DNA of 64,000 nucleotides from Aphis gossypii (GCF_020184175.1 NC_065530.1:2418001-2482000), one strand, 5' to 3'. Positions 24,241 to 37,957 are shown, counted from the stretch's first letter. Numbers and translations are program-made. Notes: generated from the sequence alone by a model not told the origin.

Positions 24241-27200
24241 ATATTATATTATGCTACACATATCAGGAAACGAGTCCGTTGACTAAATACACTAGACATA
24301 ATATGGCCACACACACATATCATAGGTAGATAAAATTATAAGGACATATTTTACGGTAAGCTATGTGTAAACTTAATTTAATTTTAACCGATTGTCGTAA
24401 TAATATTATAAACATGGCGCAGTAAGACGTTTCAGACGTTTTTTTGCTTTCGGGTTAGGTTGAATTATCTTAACACAAAACACGCCACAATATGATGTGA
24501 CATGACGTGACAATGCGATCATGGTATATCCGAGTGCCTGTGTACGTTGATTGGTCGCGTCAAGTTATTGGTGTATAAATATTATCGCATTAACTACAAA
24601 CATGATAATTAAATGTCTGAGGTTTGAAACTTTCTGATTAGTGATAGGAGACGGACTTAATAATCGCAACAATATATTATATTAAATGCGATGACGTTGC
24701 AACAACTACAGCTATGTTTAAGTAAATAGAAAATAATATAATATAGGTAATGTTTTATTGATAAAAATAAAAAAATAAAATAAAATGAAATGAAAATATA
24801 CTTTATTATATTGTCGAATCGCGGCGGAAATGAATTTCGGTCTGCCGCAGCGGATACGATCTTCGGCTTGTATAATAATAATAACTTATACGGCAGTCGT
24901 GATTTACAATATTGTGTATAATGTATACATATAATATTATATACATTTCACGCGGTACATACCTATTTATATTGTTGTGTGCAATGCGGTTTGTAGACGG
25001 ACGAATGCTGCTTTATGTCGGCGGCGCGTCGGTCTTTCAAATAGACAGGTATTTTGAGTATAGGCATACCGACTATACGTATAAACTAGCCACGGTGAAC
25101 AATGTTGTCTTGTGCTGTATTATTATTATTATTATTATTATCATTAAATATATTACTATTATATTATAGCCCGCGATAGTGCCTACCACCTATATAATAT
25201 GCATATAGAGGAGGCGCGTGAGAAATTTCATCGGGTAGACTGCGACGAGTGTTATTCGATAGGAAAATATATTAACGAAAAAAAATTAATTTTCCATCTG
25301 GCGGTCACCCTTTATAAAATTATGTTTAGTCCGTTTGATTTTGAAGCCTATATATATATATTTTTTTTAAACCTAAGATATTTAGATATATGTTTTGTTT
25401 TAAACCTTTCAAACACGATTCATTATTCGAATATTAAAAAAAAAAAAAAAAATAAAAACTACATAATTATATTATTATCAATGCAGATGTTAATACTTGT
25501 TCCTATTGTCCTTAATATATACTTTTAACTAGCAGATTTGAATTTTTTTACTCCTATAGTTAATGTTTAAAAAAAAAATGTAATTTTATAAGCTAAATCA
25601 ATAACATATTTTAATTTAATTAGTATCTAGTAGGTATAATAAATACTTTACAACTTTATAGTAATTAATAAATCATTAATTTACCACGACTAAATAACAT
25701 ATTCAGCACAGTAAACACTCTAAAACATATTATTCTCTAATAACTTAGGTATTAAATATGAAATGTATTCATAAAATATGTTTGGTTTAAAACACCGACA
25801 TTTCAAATACCTACCCTAATTGTAGTATATATGCTCATATATCCAAATCAATAATATTATATTATAAGTTCTAAGTCGTCTACATGAATGTAATATTTTA
25901 CATGAATACTGTTGACCATATCATTTATATACATACATATGTACAGTCCCAAGGCCGTGAGTTGGAAGAAAAACATTATTGAAATAAAAATTTAACGTGC
26001 TTTAATGTACGTATATGGTGTAATATAGTTGCGCTATTGTAATAATATGGTCGCGCCGTGTATCGGGGTCTCATTTGCCGAATTTTAATACAGCATACAA
26101 TTTAGTACCTACATACCCGAGGCAAATGTAAAAAAAAATCTTTTTCGAAAACGAGTTAGGCGGGTTATCCGATTTCAAAGCAAAACAGTACCGGACCCGG
26201 TGGTGGCGGTGGAGGTTTCATAAATATATATTATAGAAATATATAAATATATCGAAATTATATGCAACATATATATATATACTTATTAAATTTTGGTATG
26301 TATATACCTATAAATATTATGAGTGGTAATTTTTTTTTTTTTAATAATTTTTGCTCATTTTTTTGGTTTTACTAACACAAATATTCATAGCGAACGTGTC
26401 GTTTTGGATGTTTTGAACTCGGTAGCCAGGAAATGTATGGGTCAGACAAAATTGTTTTTTGGTTTATAATATTATAACCTCCTACCGTAATTATTTTTAA
26501 CTCACTCTTTGGGCAGACTGATAAACAGCTCTTGTGTGGTCAAATCGAATGAGAAATGTATCCACAAGGTCGAAATTTCTCTCCCCAAAACAAATGAACA
26601 AACGACCGCTGCATTCCAGTTCGACGCGGGGACAGACGTTTAGTTTTGAAATAGGTATAAAAAATCGAAACTACCTAATGGGCTGTTGACTTAAATAGGC
26701 TCATAAAAATTAGGATTGAAACCAACCAATCAAATAGATAAATATATTATAATAATATATAGTTTGTTTTATTTAAATTACGATATACGATCCAGGTGAT
26801 ACCCTAAACCCATAATGTGAATATAAAGTGTCTGATTAAGTATGTTTAATATATGTTGTCAAACTATAATACCACTTGAACAAATGTTATAGTCCATATG
26901 TTGTTTTTTAATCGAGCCTTAATTATTGGTTAAATTATTTTATTATTGCTGTGGTGTGTGACACACGCAGGACTTAATTGAAAACAAAAATCATTAGACT
27001 ATACATATTACATAGATGTCCATGTGTATACATATCATATATGATGGTATTATACTATACACCCTCCGGGAAGACTGTCGGCATCAAAGTGCCAAGCGTT
27101 CAAAAATATAAAATACTAAAATAACGTTTTTACTGAAAAATAAGATCATTTGTTGAAAAATAAAAACTCTAATTTTGACACATTTATGTATTTTTTTTTT

Positions 27201-28009
27201 CGAAAACGAAGTATTCTAGGTTTTAATTATAATTATACATAAAACGTGAGTAGGGTTCATTAATTATATTCAATTTATTTAATCTCTAAAACGTAAAAAC
27301 GTGAAGTTGAATGGGTTGAAAACTCGCCTGAAAAGGGTAGGAAAGTGCGAAAGATATCCCAGTGTCGTTTATCAAAGGAAAGAGAGGATTAACCAACCCC
27401 CAAAAATGTCAATAGCCCTCCAGCATTTGAAATTTTATTAGAAATTTTATCCTGCGAGCCACTTAACTTTGAATTATTCTAGCCCCCTCCCTCCCCCCAA
27501 ATAAAAAATCAATCAAATGTCCGTCTATGGGTATCCTATTTCAACAATGATGTTATAAAAAAGTAAAAGCTCGTCATGCGTTTATAATATTGCCTGCAAA
27601 CGTATTTCCCGCAGTCAGTTTTATAACTATTTCAATTAATGAGGAGAACGGAGAACTGACTTAAGAATGATAAAACATCCATATCCTTGAAAAAAAAAAC
27701 AAACTAAATATCCAATGAGGCGGTTTATTATTTGTTTTCTTTTTCTTTGCGATTGCGGTGATTTTATAACACAAGATAATATAAATGTATAGGTTTACAC
27801 ATAAATATTACGCACAATAGTCTATTATTATTATTATTACAATGAAACCGTATTATATTATTTTATTACACTAAATTTATTTGTGCGTTTAACGGCGCTA
27901 CAGTAAACAACGTAGCGGATATAGTAGGCATAGTGTGTTTAAATAATTAAATAAAAATAACATTACACATTACCATTTCCAGATTATCGCGTCCACATAG
28001 TAATATACT
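24241..28009. other. AT-rich spacer with minor GC-richer patches
   Basis: Includes a TTA repeat at 25119-25140 and a G-rich stretch near 26191-26216 (CCGGACCCGGTGGTGGCGG) that could form a two-tier G-quadruplex. A segment near 27340-27530 with C-rich runs looks like old interspersed-repeat debris. The plus frame at 25199-25528 starts with about 50 protein-like residues (MHIEEAREKFHRVDCDECYS) but degenerates into AT and A runs and is not called. Confidence 0.3.
25119..25140. repeat. (TAT)n microsatellite
   Basis: Seven perfect trinucleotide units. Confidence 0.85.
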
Positions 28010-28640
28010 CACATGTGTAGGTAGGTTTAAGCGCAGAAATGGTACACGCGCACCTGCAGCCACATTACCGTGTATATTATTGTATTATATATATTTAATT
28101 GTCCCGCCCGTAAGGAAATCGTTTTAAAAAGAAATACGAAAATAATAATAATAAAAAAAAAATACCGAAAACAATTGTTCCGGATGAGACTATATAATAT
28201 TATATTGTATACCTTGCGGCAGTGCGCCGATCTCCCGCCGCTGTGGAACGGTGTGCGGACGGGTTTGTTTTTTCTATTTACTAATCGATTATTATTATTA
28301 TTATGCATATACGTACCCGCGCACTGTCGATTATTCGACATAGTCGATCTATTAATCAATCAAAAGGTTCGAGAGGGAAAGAAAAAATGTAATAATATAA
28401 TATTACGACTATAAATTATACGCAACGGCTGCGACGGTCGTCGTCGTCAAACGTTAAATTATTAGCGGTCAGTTCGTATATACCTACTTGTTTGCGTGTG
28501 TAGTGATTAACCTTTTGTGTTTAACGCATATATGATGGCAATAGTTGTCTAGAACAGAAGATAACGTACGCGAGGCGCAACCCCCTACCCCTCACCCTGT
28601 TATATCATCGCAGCGCTAAAGACTTTGGCTCGTTTACAAC
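28010..28640. promoter_or_regulatory. GC-richer island, possible promoter
   Basis: GCGGCAGTGCGCCGATC near 28216, GCGACGGTCGTCGTCG near 28430 and a GCGGTCAGTTCG initiator-like site near 28465. No TATA box lies at the usual distance from that initiator (TATAAATTA at about 28410 is too far). Both strands hold open frames of about 110 codons over the same bases (28027-28359 minus, 28070-28414 plus), which argues against either being a gene. Confidence 0.2.
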
Positions 28641-31600
28641 AGAATGTCCATCGGATCGAGACCGTTCACGCATTGATTAATTTGTTCTCCGTCGTTGTAC
28701 ATAATATTATACAATAATATGTTATTAAAAGAAATATACCTGCGAAAAAAAACACACGACCAGACCATTAATCATTTGACCGAAACTCGTGATCAGCGTG
28801 CGATAGACATCATAACGAATAACGATATGCTTTGTCGTTTCGAGTAGCCATACACGTATAGTAACATGTTAATACCTGATCACAGAAACAAAAATTCGTA
28901 TTTGGCGTGTGTATATAATATGTACATGGCGAATGGTCAGTCCTTTTTTTCACCAATAACGTATAGTTGTTCAAAATCTGATTTTTTGTAGTTGTTAAAT
29001 AAACTTAATAAAGTCTATAGTTTCAAATTCTTAGGATTTTTTTTTCACCACTAAAAAAAGTGTGTCCAGTAGAAATAGGAACTTCTAATTTTATATTTTT
29101 TCTGATCATTTATCAAATGAAAACCACATTTCATCTTGTAAATCATTTAGCGAATAATTTTTCTCAAAATGTTCACATGTCTAAATAACAATTTAAACTG
29201 ATAGTCTTAGAATTTTCTTGAGTACTGAGCAACCTAGAATATTGGTCTTCGTATTAGGAACTAAGTTGATTTGAAAATTTTAGTTATGTAGTGTATCTAT
29301 CGACATTTAAAATTTGTAAAAATAATTCAAGTATAATTAATACTATATCCAATATTAACTCTGTTTTATATTCTTGAAAAGTTATTTTAAAAGACCATTG
29401 TTGTAATTAAACATTTAAATAAATGTAAAATTCGTCGTTTAAATTTTGAACTTTAGGTAGGCACCTACATAATTTTACAAAATTTTCCAAAACTGATCTA
29501 CCAACTATTCATAAAATAGTAAATTTCTCTTTTGAAAAAAAACATAAGTTTATACCACCATAAGACACATATTATGTAGTATAAACAAACCTTAAAAATT
29601 TACATAAATTTATTACTGACGGTTAAAATAGGTAAAAGAGTACTTAGTGAGTCTCTCTGTTTAGTAATAATACTACTCTGATCATTATTATTAAAGATAT
29701 ATACTATTTGTAATTTATTAAACTATAAAATTATAAAATGCCTAAAATAATATGGAGGGTTCCCGAGTGCGCCCTTATTTAAAGTTCAGAGCTGTCCCGG
29801 AATAAGGTATTGCTGGAGTTCGTCCCAAGAAAAGAAGGTCAGATTTTGTCGTAATCCAAATGAGTCCAAGTTCATTTAGAATAACTTAAGGTGGACCACG
29901 AGGAAGTGAACTGGCTTACACCCCAAAACTATTCGATTTATTAATTTATTATAACAATTCATTTTATAACAGTTAATTAATCAATTTCTTTTGTTTTTAA
30001 AATTTTGGGTGAGTGTATTAATTTTTAATTAAAATTTATATTATTTACTTATTTATCTTAGGTTGAAATTTTAAAGCAACGACTTTCAAATTGAGGAATC
30101 TAGAAATCAATATGAAATGTAAATATTAATATTTTAATAAAACTGTTAGCTGCATAGTGCATACACATCACTACATAATTTATTATACTGCGCGTAGTTA
30201 TCAAAAATAAATGTTAGATACGAATGGTAGGTTTATAATAGATACCAATAGTACCTTATCAGCGATAATATTTCGGACGCACTTGTGATATACCAAAACA
30301 ATTAGTGATATTATTGAGGACGAACTTGGACTATTAAAAATGTACAACATAATTAGCGGGATGCTTTTGGGCGACGCCCTAAAATAATAGGTACCTATGC
30401 AAAAATATGCACTTTACAGTTTTAATATAATTTAGCAGTACGCATACAACGATTGAATACACCCGAAAAATTCATAAATGTATACAAATCCAAGTTGTAT
30501 AGTTAAATTTGAAAATTTATAGAATTAAAAGTAATTATATGAAATAAACCAACGAATAAATGTATAACGTCTTATACAACCAAAACCTTGCAATTTATTT
30601 TCATTTTTACGCAGTGGAAATGGTTAACAAACAAACATCGGGTATGAAATTGAAATTAAAATTAACATATTTACATATCTAAAATTTGGTACCAAATATG
30701 GATGTGAGACATTTAAATCTATATTTGAGCGAATATAAGGGAATATTGGTATGATACTTCGGATAGCTTCAAAATTCCCATCTCTTGCTACATACTCGTC
30801 GGTTGCTGATTATTTAAATTTTAGACTTTTGATGTATTTATATTATAATTACACAGTATGCGATATTATATTGTCGTTTTTCCACAACATGATATATATT
30901 ATATATAGAAACTGCAGTATGGCGTTTCGATTCCCACATGTTTGTTGCCAGTTATTAGCTGCGCCACACATATGCGTACCACGGCGAAGTCTTATTATAT
31001 TATATACTTCCTCCCAACGCCGACGCAGCAGCAACAGCAGCAGCGGTGTTATGGATATTATTCTACAACATACTTGCCAGCTATTCGAAGAGCTAAAAAC
31101 TATTAGTTGCTTTTTATAAATTTTTTTACCAACGGACAACAATATAATAATATAATAATATATATATATTAGGTACCTATTTAATATATATTTATATCTA
31201 CCCCCGAGAGTCGATGGCCCAATGGTTTTCGGACAGCCGCGACACTACAGATGTTGTTAACTACAGTCACACACCTGTCCGATGCGAGTATGAGTGTGTG
31301 TGCATATATAGACCAGCCGTCGTCATGTGTTTACCACCTTTGGATGACTGTTAATCGATTAAAAAAAATAAAAACAGAAATAAAGAAATTGTTATAATAC
31401 CCAAAATATAATATGCATATACCTGCAACCCGCGATAAAACAAGAATATATTAAATTTTTGTAAATGCTGTTGATAGAACAGTATTTATATACAACGTTC
31501 ATTGTTGCAATTATACGAAGCAGATGAATGTGCCATCAGATGTCCGTCTTTATGATCATATTACAGGAAGCACATATTATACAGTAGGTTTTCCCTTCAA

Positions 31601-32124
31601 AAATAACGAACTCATAATATTTTAGACATTTTAAAATGTGCGTTTTTAGTTAAGTGTCCAAACCATAGACATATATTTTATATTTTAGGGGTGAAAAAAA
31701 TTTACATTAGATGTGTTAAAGACCGTCCAAAACCTCTCCTACTCTCCAAACCACAATTAGTTATGCCTATGAATTCTTCAGACACAACTTGTTAGGCTAA
31801 ACGTGATTTAGATGGTGGTTTAGAGTGACTGCGGTCATGCTGTTTCAATGTCTGCAGCAGAAAAAACTACCCATATTACACCATAAGTTTTTTCTGTAAT
31901 GTAAATTCACCCCAAACATTGTCAATCTCATGGGCTTAGAAAATTGCTTGGATCTAGAATGTAATATGTTTAATAAAGGCGAGTAAGATAAAGAAAACTA
32001 TTAACTTGATTTAGTCAAAATTCAAAGAATTGAACGTTTTAACAAACTTTAAACTTTATAAAAGCATAAAGTTTAGATAGAGAAAAATATTTAATCAACT
32101 TATTAAAAAAGAAATTGACTATTA
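28641..32124. other. AT-rich spacer and probable interspersed-repeat debris
   Basis: 29020-29480 reads like a degraded interspersed repeat, with a style similar to that at 32-33 kb. 29741-29940 is GC-richer without a frame. The 122-codon frame at 30751-31119 starts at TTG, overlaps a 97-codon minus frame, and gets its Ser/Arg run from a CAG repeat near 31025, so it is not called. Confidence 0.3.
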
Positions 32125-33344
32125 GATTCTGAACGTAGTGAGGAACACTACAATTATTCTACAATGTTTTTTTTCTGTGTATACCATAGCTTGGCGTATC
32201 AATGCTTCAATTTAAAACTTCAGGGGTGGTTTCCGATGGCAAATTGAAATTTTCGAGTTTTCTAAGTATTTTTTTTTCGAAATTTCGATAAAAAAAACTT
32301 GACAATTTAATACAAGGTTTCTTATAAGTTGTTCTTATTTTAGTTAAAAAAAAAAAAAAAACCAAGAATCATTATAGTCATATTTTTTTTAATGAGTTTT
32401 AAATAAAAAAAATTGAGAAAAATTTTAAATAATTTTGTAGTTTAAAACTAATAAAGTTTTTAATATTTATATTGAAGGTTAAAAAATTTAACACAAACTT
32501 TTCCATTAGTTTTCCTTAAATAGCTATAGAGAAAACTAAAGCGTCATTATAGGAAAAAAATGTTAAGATTTTTACAAAATCACGTAACAATAATGATTCT
32601 AAATATTTGTTATTATTCAAATAGTATAAGTCTATACTTGAAAATTTCACCAGTTGTTAAAATTGAAATTTTTTTTACATGATTTAATTTTCAAAATATT
32701 TCGTTTATGATAATACTATTTATAGGCATTTGAAATATTCGTTTTTTTTTTTTTTTTGAGTTTTTTTATAATTGCCGATAAAATGTTTTGGCTAGTCAAA
32801 ATACTTAGACATTTTATAAAAAGTTCCTCATGAGTTAGTCCTATAGTGACTCAAAAATGATAAGAGTACATAAACACAATTTTTGTTATTAGCTTTTGAA
32901 TTTTAAATATTGAAAAAAATTCGTCAAGATCATGAATATTTGCAAGTTATATTTTGCAGTTAAAAAATATATAAAGAGTGTTATTGGTATAAGCAGCATA
33001 AAAATTGAAAATTTAATATAAGGTTTTCCATAATTTCGCTTATAATAATAACTATAAAAGAACTTGAAAGTTGGCCAATTGAAAAAATGTTATCTTAAAT
33101 TCTACTTTTTACGAAACCCAAAATTCACTCGTAAAATAACGATTTACTATCAAATAATTTAAGATTTTTGTTTTGGTTAAAAATAACTAGTCGTAAAAAC
33201 TTAAAACATACACCATTTGTTTAAATTGGCATTTTCTGTACAAGATTTAATTTTGGGATATTCGCAGGTCATTAAAACATAATCTACCTTTTTCATCACC
33301 CACTGGAAAATATATCTTAGGATATCTTATCTCCGTTCAAAATC
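32125..33344. repeat. Interspersed repeat with inverted ends, about 1.2 kb
   Basis: The left end GATTCTGAACGTAG (32125) and the reverse complement of the right end, GATTTTGAACGGAG (from 33331-33344), match at 12 of 14 bases and face each other. Internally the block repeats themes such as GACAATTTAATACAAGGTTT (near 32300) and GAAAATTTAATATAAGGTTT (near 33007). It also repeats ACATGATTTAATTTTC (near 32677) and ACAAGATTTAATTTTG (near 33240), so it contains internal direct repeats. It has no open frame of note. GATTCTGAACG-type ends remind me of a common aphid repeat, but that is memory, not a search. Confidence 0.5.
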
Positions 33345-33470
33345 GTTTTTCGTATTCATTGTATTCAAATTTAACATATTTATTATAGTAGGTAACCTAC
33401 TCTATGGCAGAGGTCCACTCGATACATTCAGTACGGAGAGTGGTACACATTTACCTACCATTTTTTTCCA
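33345..33470 (+). repeat. Repeat tail homologous to the copy near 51.8 kb
   Basis: The sequence from AAAATCGTTTTTCGT onward shares an ordered series of motifs with 51778-51905. The motifs are ATTTAA(C/T)A(C)AT, AGAGGTCCACTC against CGAGGTACACTC, and AGAGTGGT. Divergence is high, but the order and spacing agree. Confidence 0.5.
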
Positions 33471-35480
33471 TCTGAGTTACACATACTTGGTAATTTTACA
33501 ACTTTAAATTATTTAAAACAATAACTAAATATTTTATACAAAATACATCCCACAATATTCCTCATTATTGTACACTACTACGCTAGCTATTATAATTTAG
33601 GAAATTTCACGTTTTTTGACAACTAAACGATTTAATCAAGGAATATTTGTTTGTATTTTAAACCAAAAGATACTTCGCTTGGGTGTAGGTACTAGCTGTG
33701 ACTAGCTTTGAAAACTTCTCATCGACCTCTGCGGCAACTTAAGTAGACACTCCTGAGCCAATACGATTCACACGGTGCAGACAGGGCACACTCGATTGTG
33801 ATCTCGAGCCGCGGCCACCTAACCTGAGCCGGCGGCTACAGTCACGTTTTACTCGTGACCCGAACGCGTCTTGTTTAATATAGGCATAATATAATTCGTC
33901 GTGCAGCCTCCCTTTTTTCTATCTTACACAAAGCCGCCATACCTTGGATATGTAGGTAGTACAGAGATTATATATAATATATATGTTGCAAGTTCCACGC
34001 AAAAATTTAAATCCGTTAATTTATTTTCACAAACGTAGACGAATTTTTAAAAATATATCCTATGATAAAATAATATTCAAAAAAAATGTGGTTAGACAAA
34101 AAACACTAATATTTCATATTTTCATTTTACTTTGAGTAGTTACTGTCAAAATATTTTATTGTCAATTATTGTATAGGGAATGCATATAATAATAATATGC
34201 ACTTTTTCGTTCATCTCGTTCGTTATTATTGTGTATCTACGTTGTTAATTTTAATTGATGATCTGTGCATTGACTAACTCCAATTTAAAAATAATAACAC
34301 AATAGTGTATACTAAACATATATAGTGCTGGAAGTAGACTCGCAAAACGGGAACTTATACAATCCTTCCGGCTACACGACTCGTCGCGTTATAATGAGTA
34401 TTAGAGATACACACATACAATTATGCGTTACCAATTATTATGCACAGGCCCTGAAGTATGCGCGTGTTGCATGTACAAATGTGCATAACATGAATAATGA
34501 GCTTAAATCGTTATGTAGTATAAAGGTACTATTTATAGATTTTAATTGATCCATACGATCTGTCTGAAAATCACGACTCGCGCGTGTAATTCGATAAATA
34601 CCACGCGACGGATAGGTCAGCTAAGAAGCGTGCGATTATACATTATTATTATTAGAAAATCATTTATAATATATTATATTGCAGCTGAATGGTTAACGGC
34701 TATATAAATTACACTGCACAGGTACGTCATGCAATTATATGGGTATAAGATTTATAATATTAAAGCGGGGAATAAAGACTTTCATAATTATAGTGTGAGG
34801 AGGGGGTGGAATGACACTTTGAAGGCAGAGTCTATCTGGTTTATATATATATATGAATTATTATATCGCCAAATTTTTTTTATTTTACAATTTTTTAACA
34901 GGTTGTATAAAATTAAAATTTATGGTTTTATTTTGTTGTTTCCTGTAAAAATATTGAAATTTGTTTATTGCTTTTTATTTTTAACTTGTATTAATTTAAA
35001 CGTCATGTTCGTCATATTTTAAAATATTATGTACTAAATTATTTAATGAAACAATACATAGGTACCACTACCACGTCTGAATAATATCCACGCGTAGGAA
35101 AACACAACCTGAAATTTTTTGGAAGACTGAAGAGGGGGAGATGGGCATATTAATTTCTAAAAATGACTTATGATTATAGTATTGAATACTTAAAAAAAAT
35201 AAAATGGGATAAATTAAGCACAGAAATTTAAGGAGAGTAAGTTCAAATCCAACCACAGTACAAATAAGAAAATTCTTTCCAATACCAACCTATAGGGGTA
35301 ATCATTTACGAAAATTTGAATACAGATTATATTATTTTAATTATACTATACACCTAACTCGTACCAATAATGGTTACATAATGTTATATAAAATTTAAAA
35401 GATGACTGATGATGACAATTGTAAAAATTTATTTTAATATACCTAGTATGCTTTTTATGTATTATTTATTAATGAGGTTT
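33471..35480. other. Spacer with a GC-richer patch at about 33700-33900
   Basis: The patch holds CTCGAGCCGCGGCC and GAGCCGGCGGC, and its role is unknown. The plus frame 34325-34549 has protein-like composition. An AG precedes it at 34324-34325 and a GTACT lies near its end, but the acceptor lacks a pyrimidine tract. It is kept only as a weak exon possibility. Confidence 0.25.
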
Positions 35481-35494
35481 TGATATTTTTTTTT

Positions 35495-36245
35495 CGAGTG
35501 TTATACAAAATATTAACGATGTCGTCAAAGACATCATTGACGATTTGTTATTGGATGTGTGCTGTGATGATTCGTCTCTCGGCGGAAATGCACCGTCAAT
35601 GAAAGTGCCTGAGCATTCGGTCAAATAATGGGTGGCTGCCGACATTTTTGTTGACGGACGAAAGAGCGACGCACTGGAAATGGTGAACGTAAAGGCAACG
35701 GATTTTGCCTCGACCGCAGTACCAACGACATGACGAAGCGATAGTGACTCATTACGACGACGGTGGAGACTTTGGCGCGGGGTGAGCGACAATAATATAA
35801 AAGCTAGGAACGAGGACATCATCGCTGCCGGAAATTCGGAAGCTCTACGTTTCAGGGCCCGGCAGCGTGCGGCCCCTCGGCTGCCCCGCACCGGAAGCAG
35901 ACACCGCCGACGGGACGTCATGGCGAAATCTACGGAGAGAATGCATCATCAGGACGAGCGCTGCGGTCTGCACACTTTTTTTTTGTTCCGAATAGAAATC
36001 CCGTCGGCCGAGTCACACTTCCGGTTGACGCCGATCCCATAACATCATATCGTCGTTTGTTGAGTGCGTTTTGGTCTCCGCTGTCCGTGGCCAGAGTCGT
36101 CATCTGCACCGTCAACGTGCTCGACACAACGCACTAATTGCTCTATCGACGTCAACCGTCGCTTCCGCGGCCGAATTTGTCGAGTCTCACCTGCCATGAC
36201 ATGGTCGTCACACCGTGTTCCTGAGCAAATGCGCCAGCAATACTA
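35495..36245 (+). pseudogene. GC-rich decayed coding sequence, probable retrocopy or mobile-element relic
   Basis: A block of about 750 bp is far richer in G+C than its flanks. In one plus frame it stays open from about 35501 to 36042 except for two stops (TAA near 35626, TGA near 35732). The pieces read NINDVVKDIIDDLLLDVCCD, then WVAADIFVDGRKSDALEMVN, then a basic stretch ALRFRARQRAAPRLP. From about 35970 a second frame gives NPVGRVTLPVDADPITSYRR and continues to a TAA near 36137, so a frameshift joins the two. Protein-like composition plus lost frame suggests a dead gene copy without introns. A 150-codon minus frame (35469-35921) is the likely shadow, though it cannot be excluded. I do not recognise the parent family. 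Confidence 0.4.
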
Positions 36246-36939
36246 GTAGCCTATGTTTTATTCGCTATTTATAGTTTGCACCCATTTCGTTATCTCGTAT
36301 ATTGCGTTGTCCTTCCAATGTATTTCCAAGCCTTTTTAATCTTGTTTTTTATTTTTTATTTTTTTTTAAATTACAATATTTGTATGTATTTATATGTTTT
36401 GTTTTGATTTTTTTTCAAAAAAAGTTGATGAAATAAAAAATTGATCACATAAAAACGATACTTTTTTCTATATTATTGAGTATATAAATTAATTAATACC
36501 AAATTTACAAATTATATTAGGTATTATCATGAAATAGTTAAAATATCATAAACAAAAACCTAATGAATTATTCGAGAATCAAAACAATAATTATGTCAGT
36601 TGATAAAATAGGCATAGATCACAGATTATGAAGTGCTTTGTTTGAAAATGATATATTTTAATTAATATACGACGCATGATTTTATGTAAGCACAACGCAA
36701 AAAAATGTCTGAATTGAAGAAATAAAAAAACTTATCGTAAGTGTTATATTCGTTCTAATGCTTTGGTTTTCTATACGTGACATGGTAAATATTATATTAA
36801 ATAGGATTTCGTACGAGAACTTGACGCATATCATTGTACACAAAATGTATAATATTATACATAATAACGACAGAAATAATGCAATCCGTTGAACATTCGT
36901 CGGTGGATAATCGACGAGAAAAACAGGTGCAAAAATAAT
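36246..36939. other. AT-rich spacer after the pseudogene
   Basis: T-rich tracts near 36338-36370 and A-rich runs near 36417-36440. The latter could be a degraded poly-A tail of the preceding relic, but it is too far and too mixed to be sure. Confidence 0.25.
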
Positions 36940-37180
36940 ATCATACCGGTGCATGTGTATGTATAATATTATAACATGAACGACCGGAGAGAAACAAAAA
37001 AGTTTTCACGGTCCGCAGGACGCTTGGGTGGGCGTGAGAGGATGAAACAGGAATCACGGCCGCCACACCGCCGGGCGACTGTGTGTGTGTGCGGACGCGT
37101 ATCACGTCGTCCATAAATCCTGCGGGGTGATAACCGCACGACCGCACGATGGGATTACGAATGGCCGTGCGATAATACGT
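36940..37180. promoter_or_regulatory. Small CpG-richer island
   Basis: Contains GGTCCGCAGGACGCTTGGG (near 37010), CACGGCCGCCACACCGCCGGG (near 37056) and TG repeats followed by GCGGACGCG. The minus frame at 36941-37147 is composition-driven. Role unknown. Confidence 0.2.
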
Positions 37181-37957
37181 GATTCGTTATTGTTTCGAAA
37201 ACGAAATGGCGCATAATGTTATACTTAAAAATATGTGATATTATACGTGTTATATACGTACGCATAATATGGATAAAGCGGTAAACATTGTGTTTCGTAT
37301 AGTATCTCACAGGGATAGGTTTTCAGTTAGCTGCAAAGACCAGGTGCGCTATATACACCGTACCTACTCATCACGCTCCTTGACCTCGGACACACCTCGT
37401 GCGTTATACATATAGTGTATCTTATATCGTTGTAAGCGTTTTTTTTTGTTTTTTTAATTTTTTAATGATCATGTCGTGAGCCGATAATATTATGGAATTT
37501 TTTTTAAAAAAAAAGACCAACAACAATGAAAAAAGACGAGTGTTTCTTTATTTTTAAAGGGAAATCGTTTTCATGATAATTTTAAATTACTTTGAGCGCA
37601 CTGTCAGCCAAATCAAGTTTATTTTTTCTAAGTAGGTAGGTAGTTAGGATGACAGCTATTTTTTCAAATGAATTCTGATCGTATTTCTTTTTAATTTTGA
37701 AAGTAGGAACGGTCGATTTATCAATTAAGGTTTACTGCACTTATGTACTAATAACTTTAAGTACGTCATTCCTCTCTTATAAATTTAGTTATAAATCTTT
37801 TTTAATTACCATGTCTATAATAAATGCTAATATGAATATTTGGTGAAAATTTCAGGTCTCTATAGTAATCTATTTTTGAATTGGATCGTAATAACAAAAT
37901 ACAATTTTTATAAAATCATTTCTTATTTTTCCTTCTTCCCTCCTCATCTTAACAAGA
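37181..37957. other. Spacer, probably containing repeat debris
   Basis: Poly-T tracts near 37438-37460 and 37498-37505. 37600-37950 resembles non-coding interspersed sequence adjoining the inverted-end element that follows. Confidence 0.25.

Noticed and set aside
28027..28414. Overlapping frames of 110 and 114 codons on opposite strands
   Set aside because: Two-strand openness with Asn and Ile/Lys runs from microsatellite sequence.
30751..31142. 122-codon plus frame overlapping a 97-codon minus frame
   Set aside because: TTG start, serine/arginine run from a CAG repeat, open on both strands, no domain.
35469..35921. 150-codon minus frame, longest in the window
   Set aside because: It lies opposite a GC-rich relic whose plus frame is more protein-like. 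Its Ser/Arg/Leu content is what the antisense of that sequence would give.
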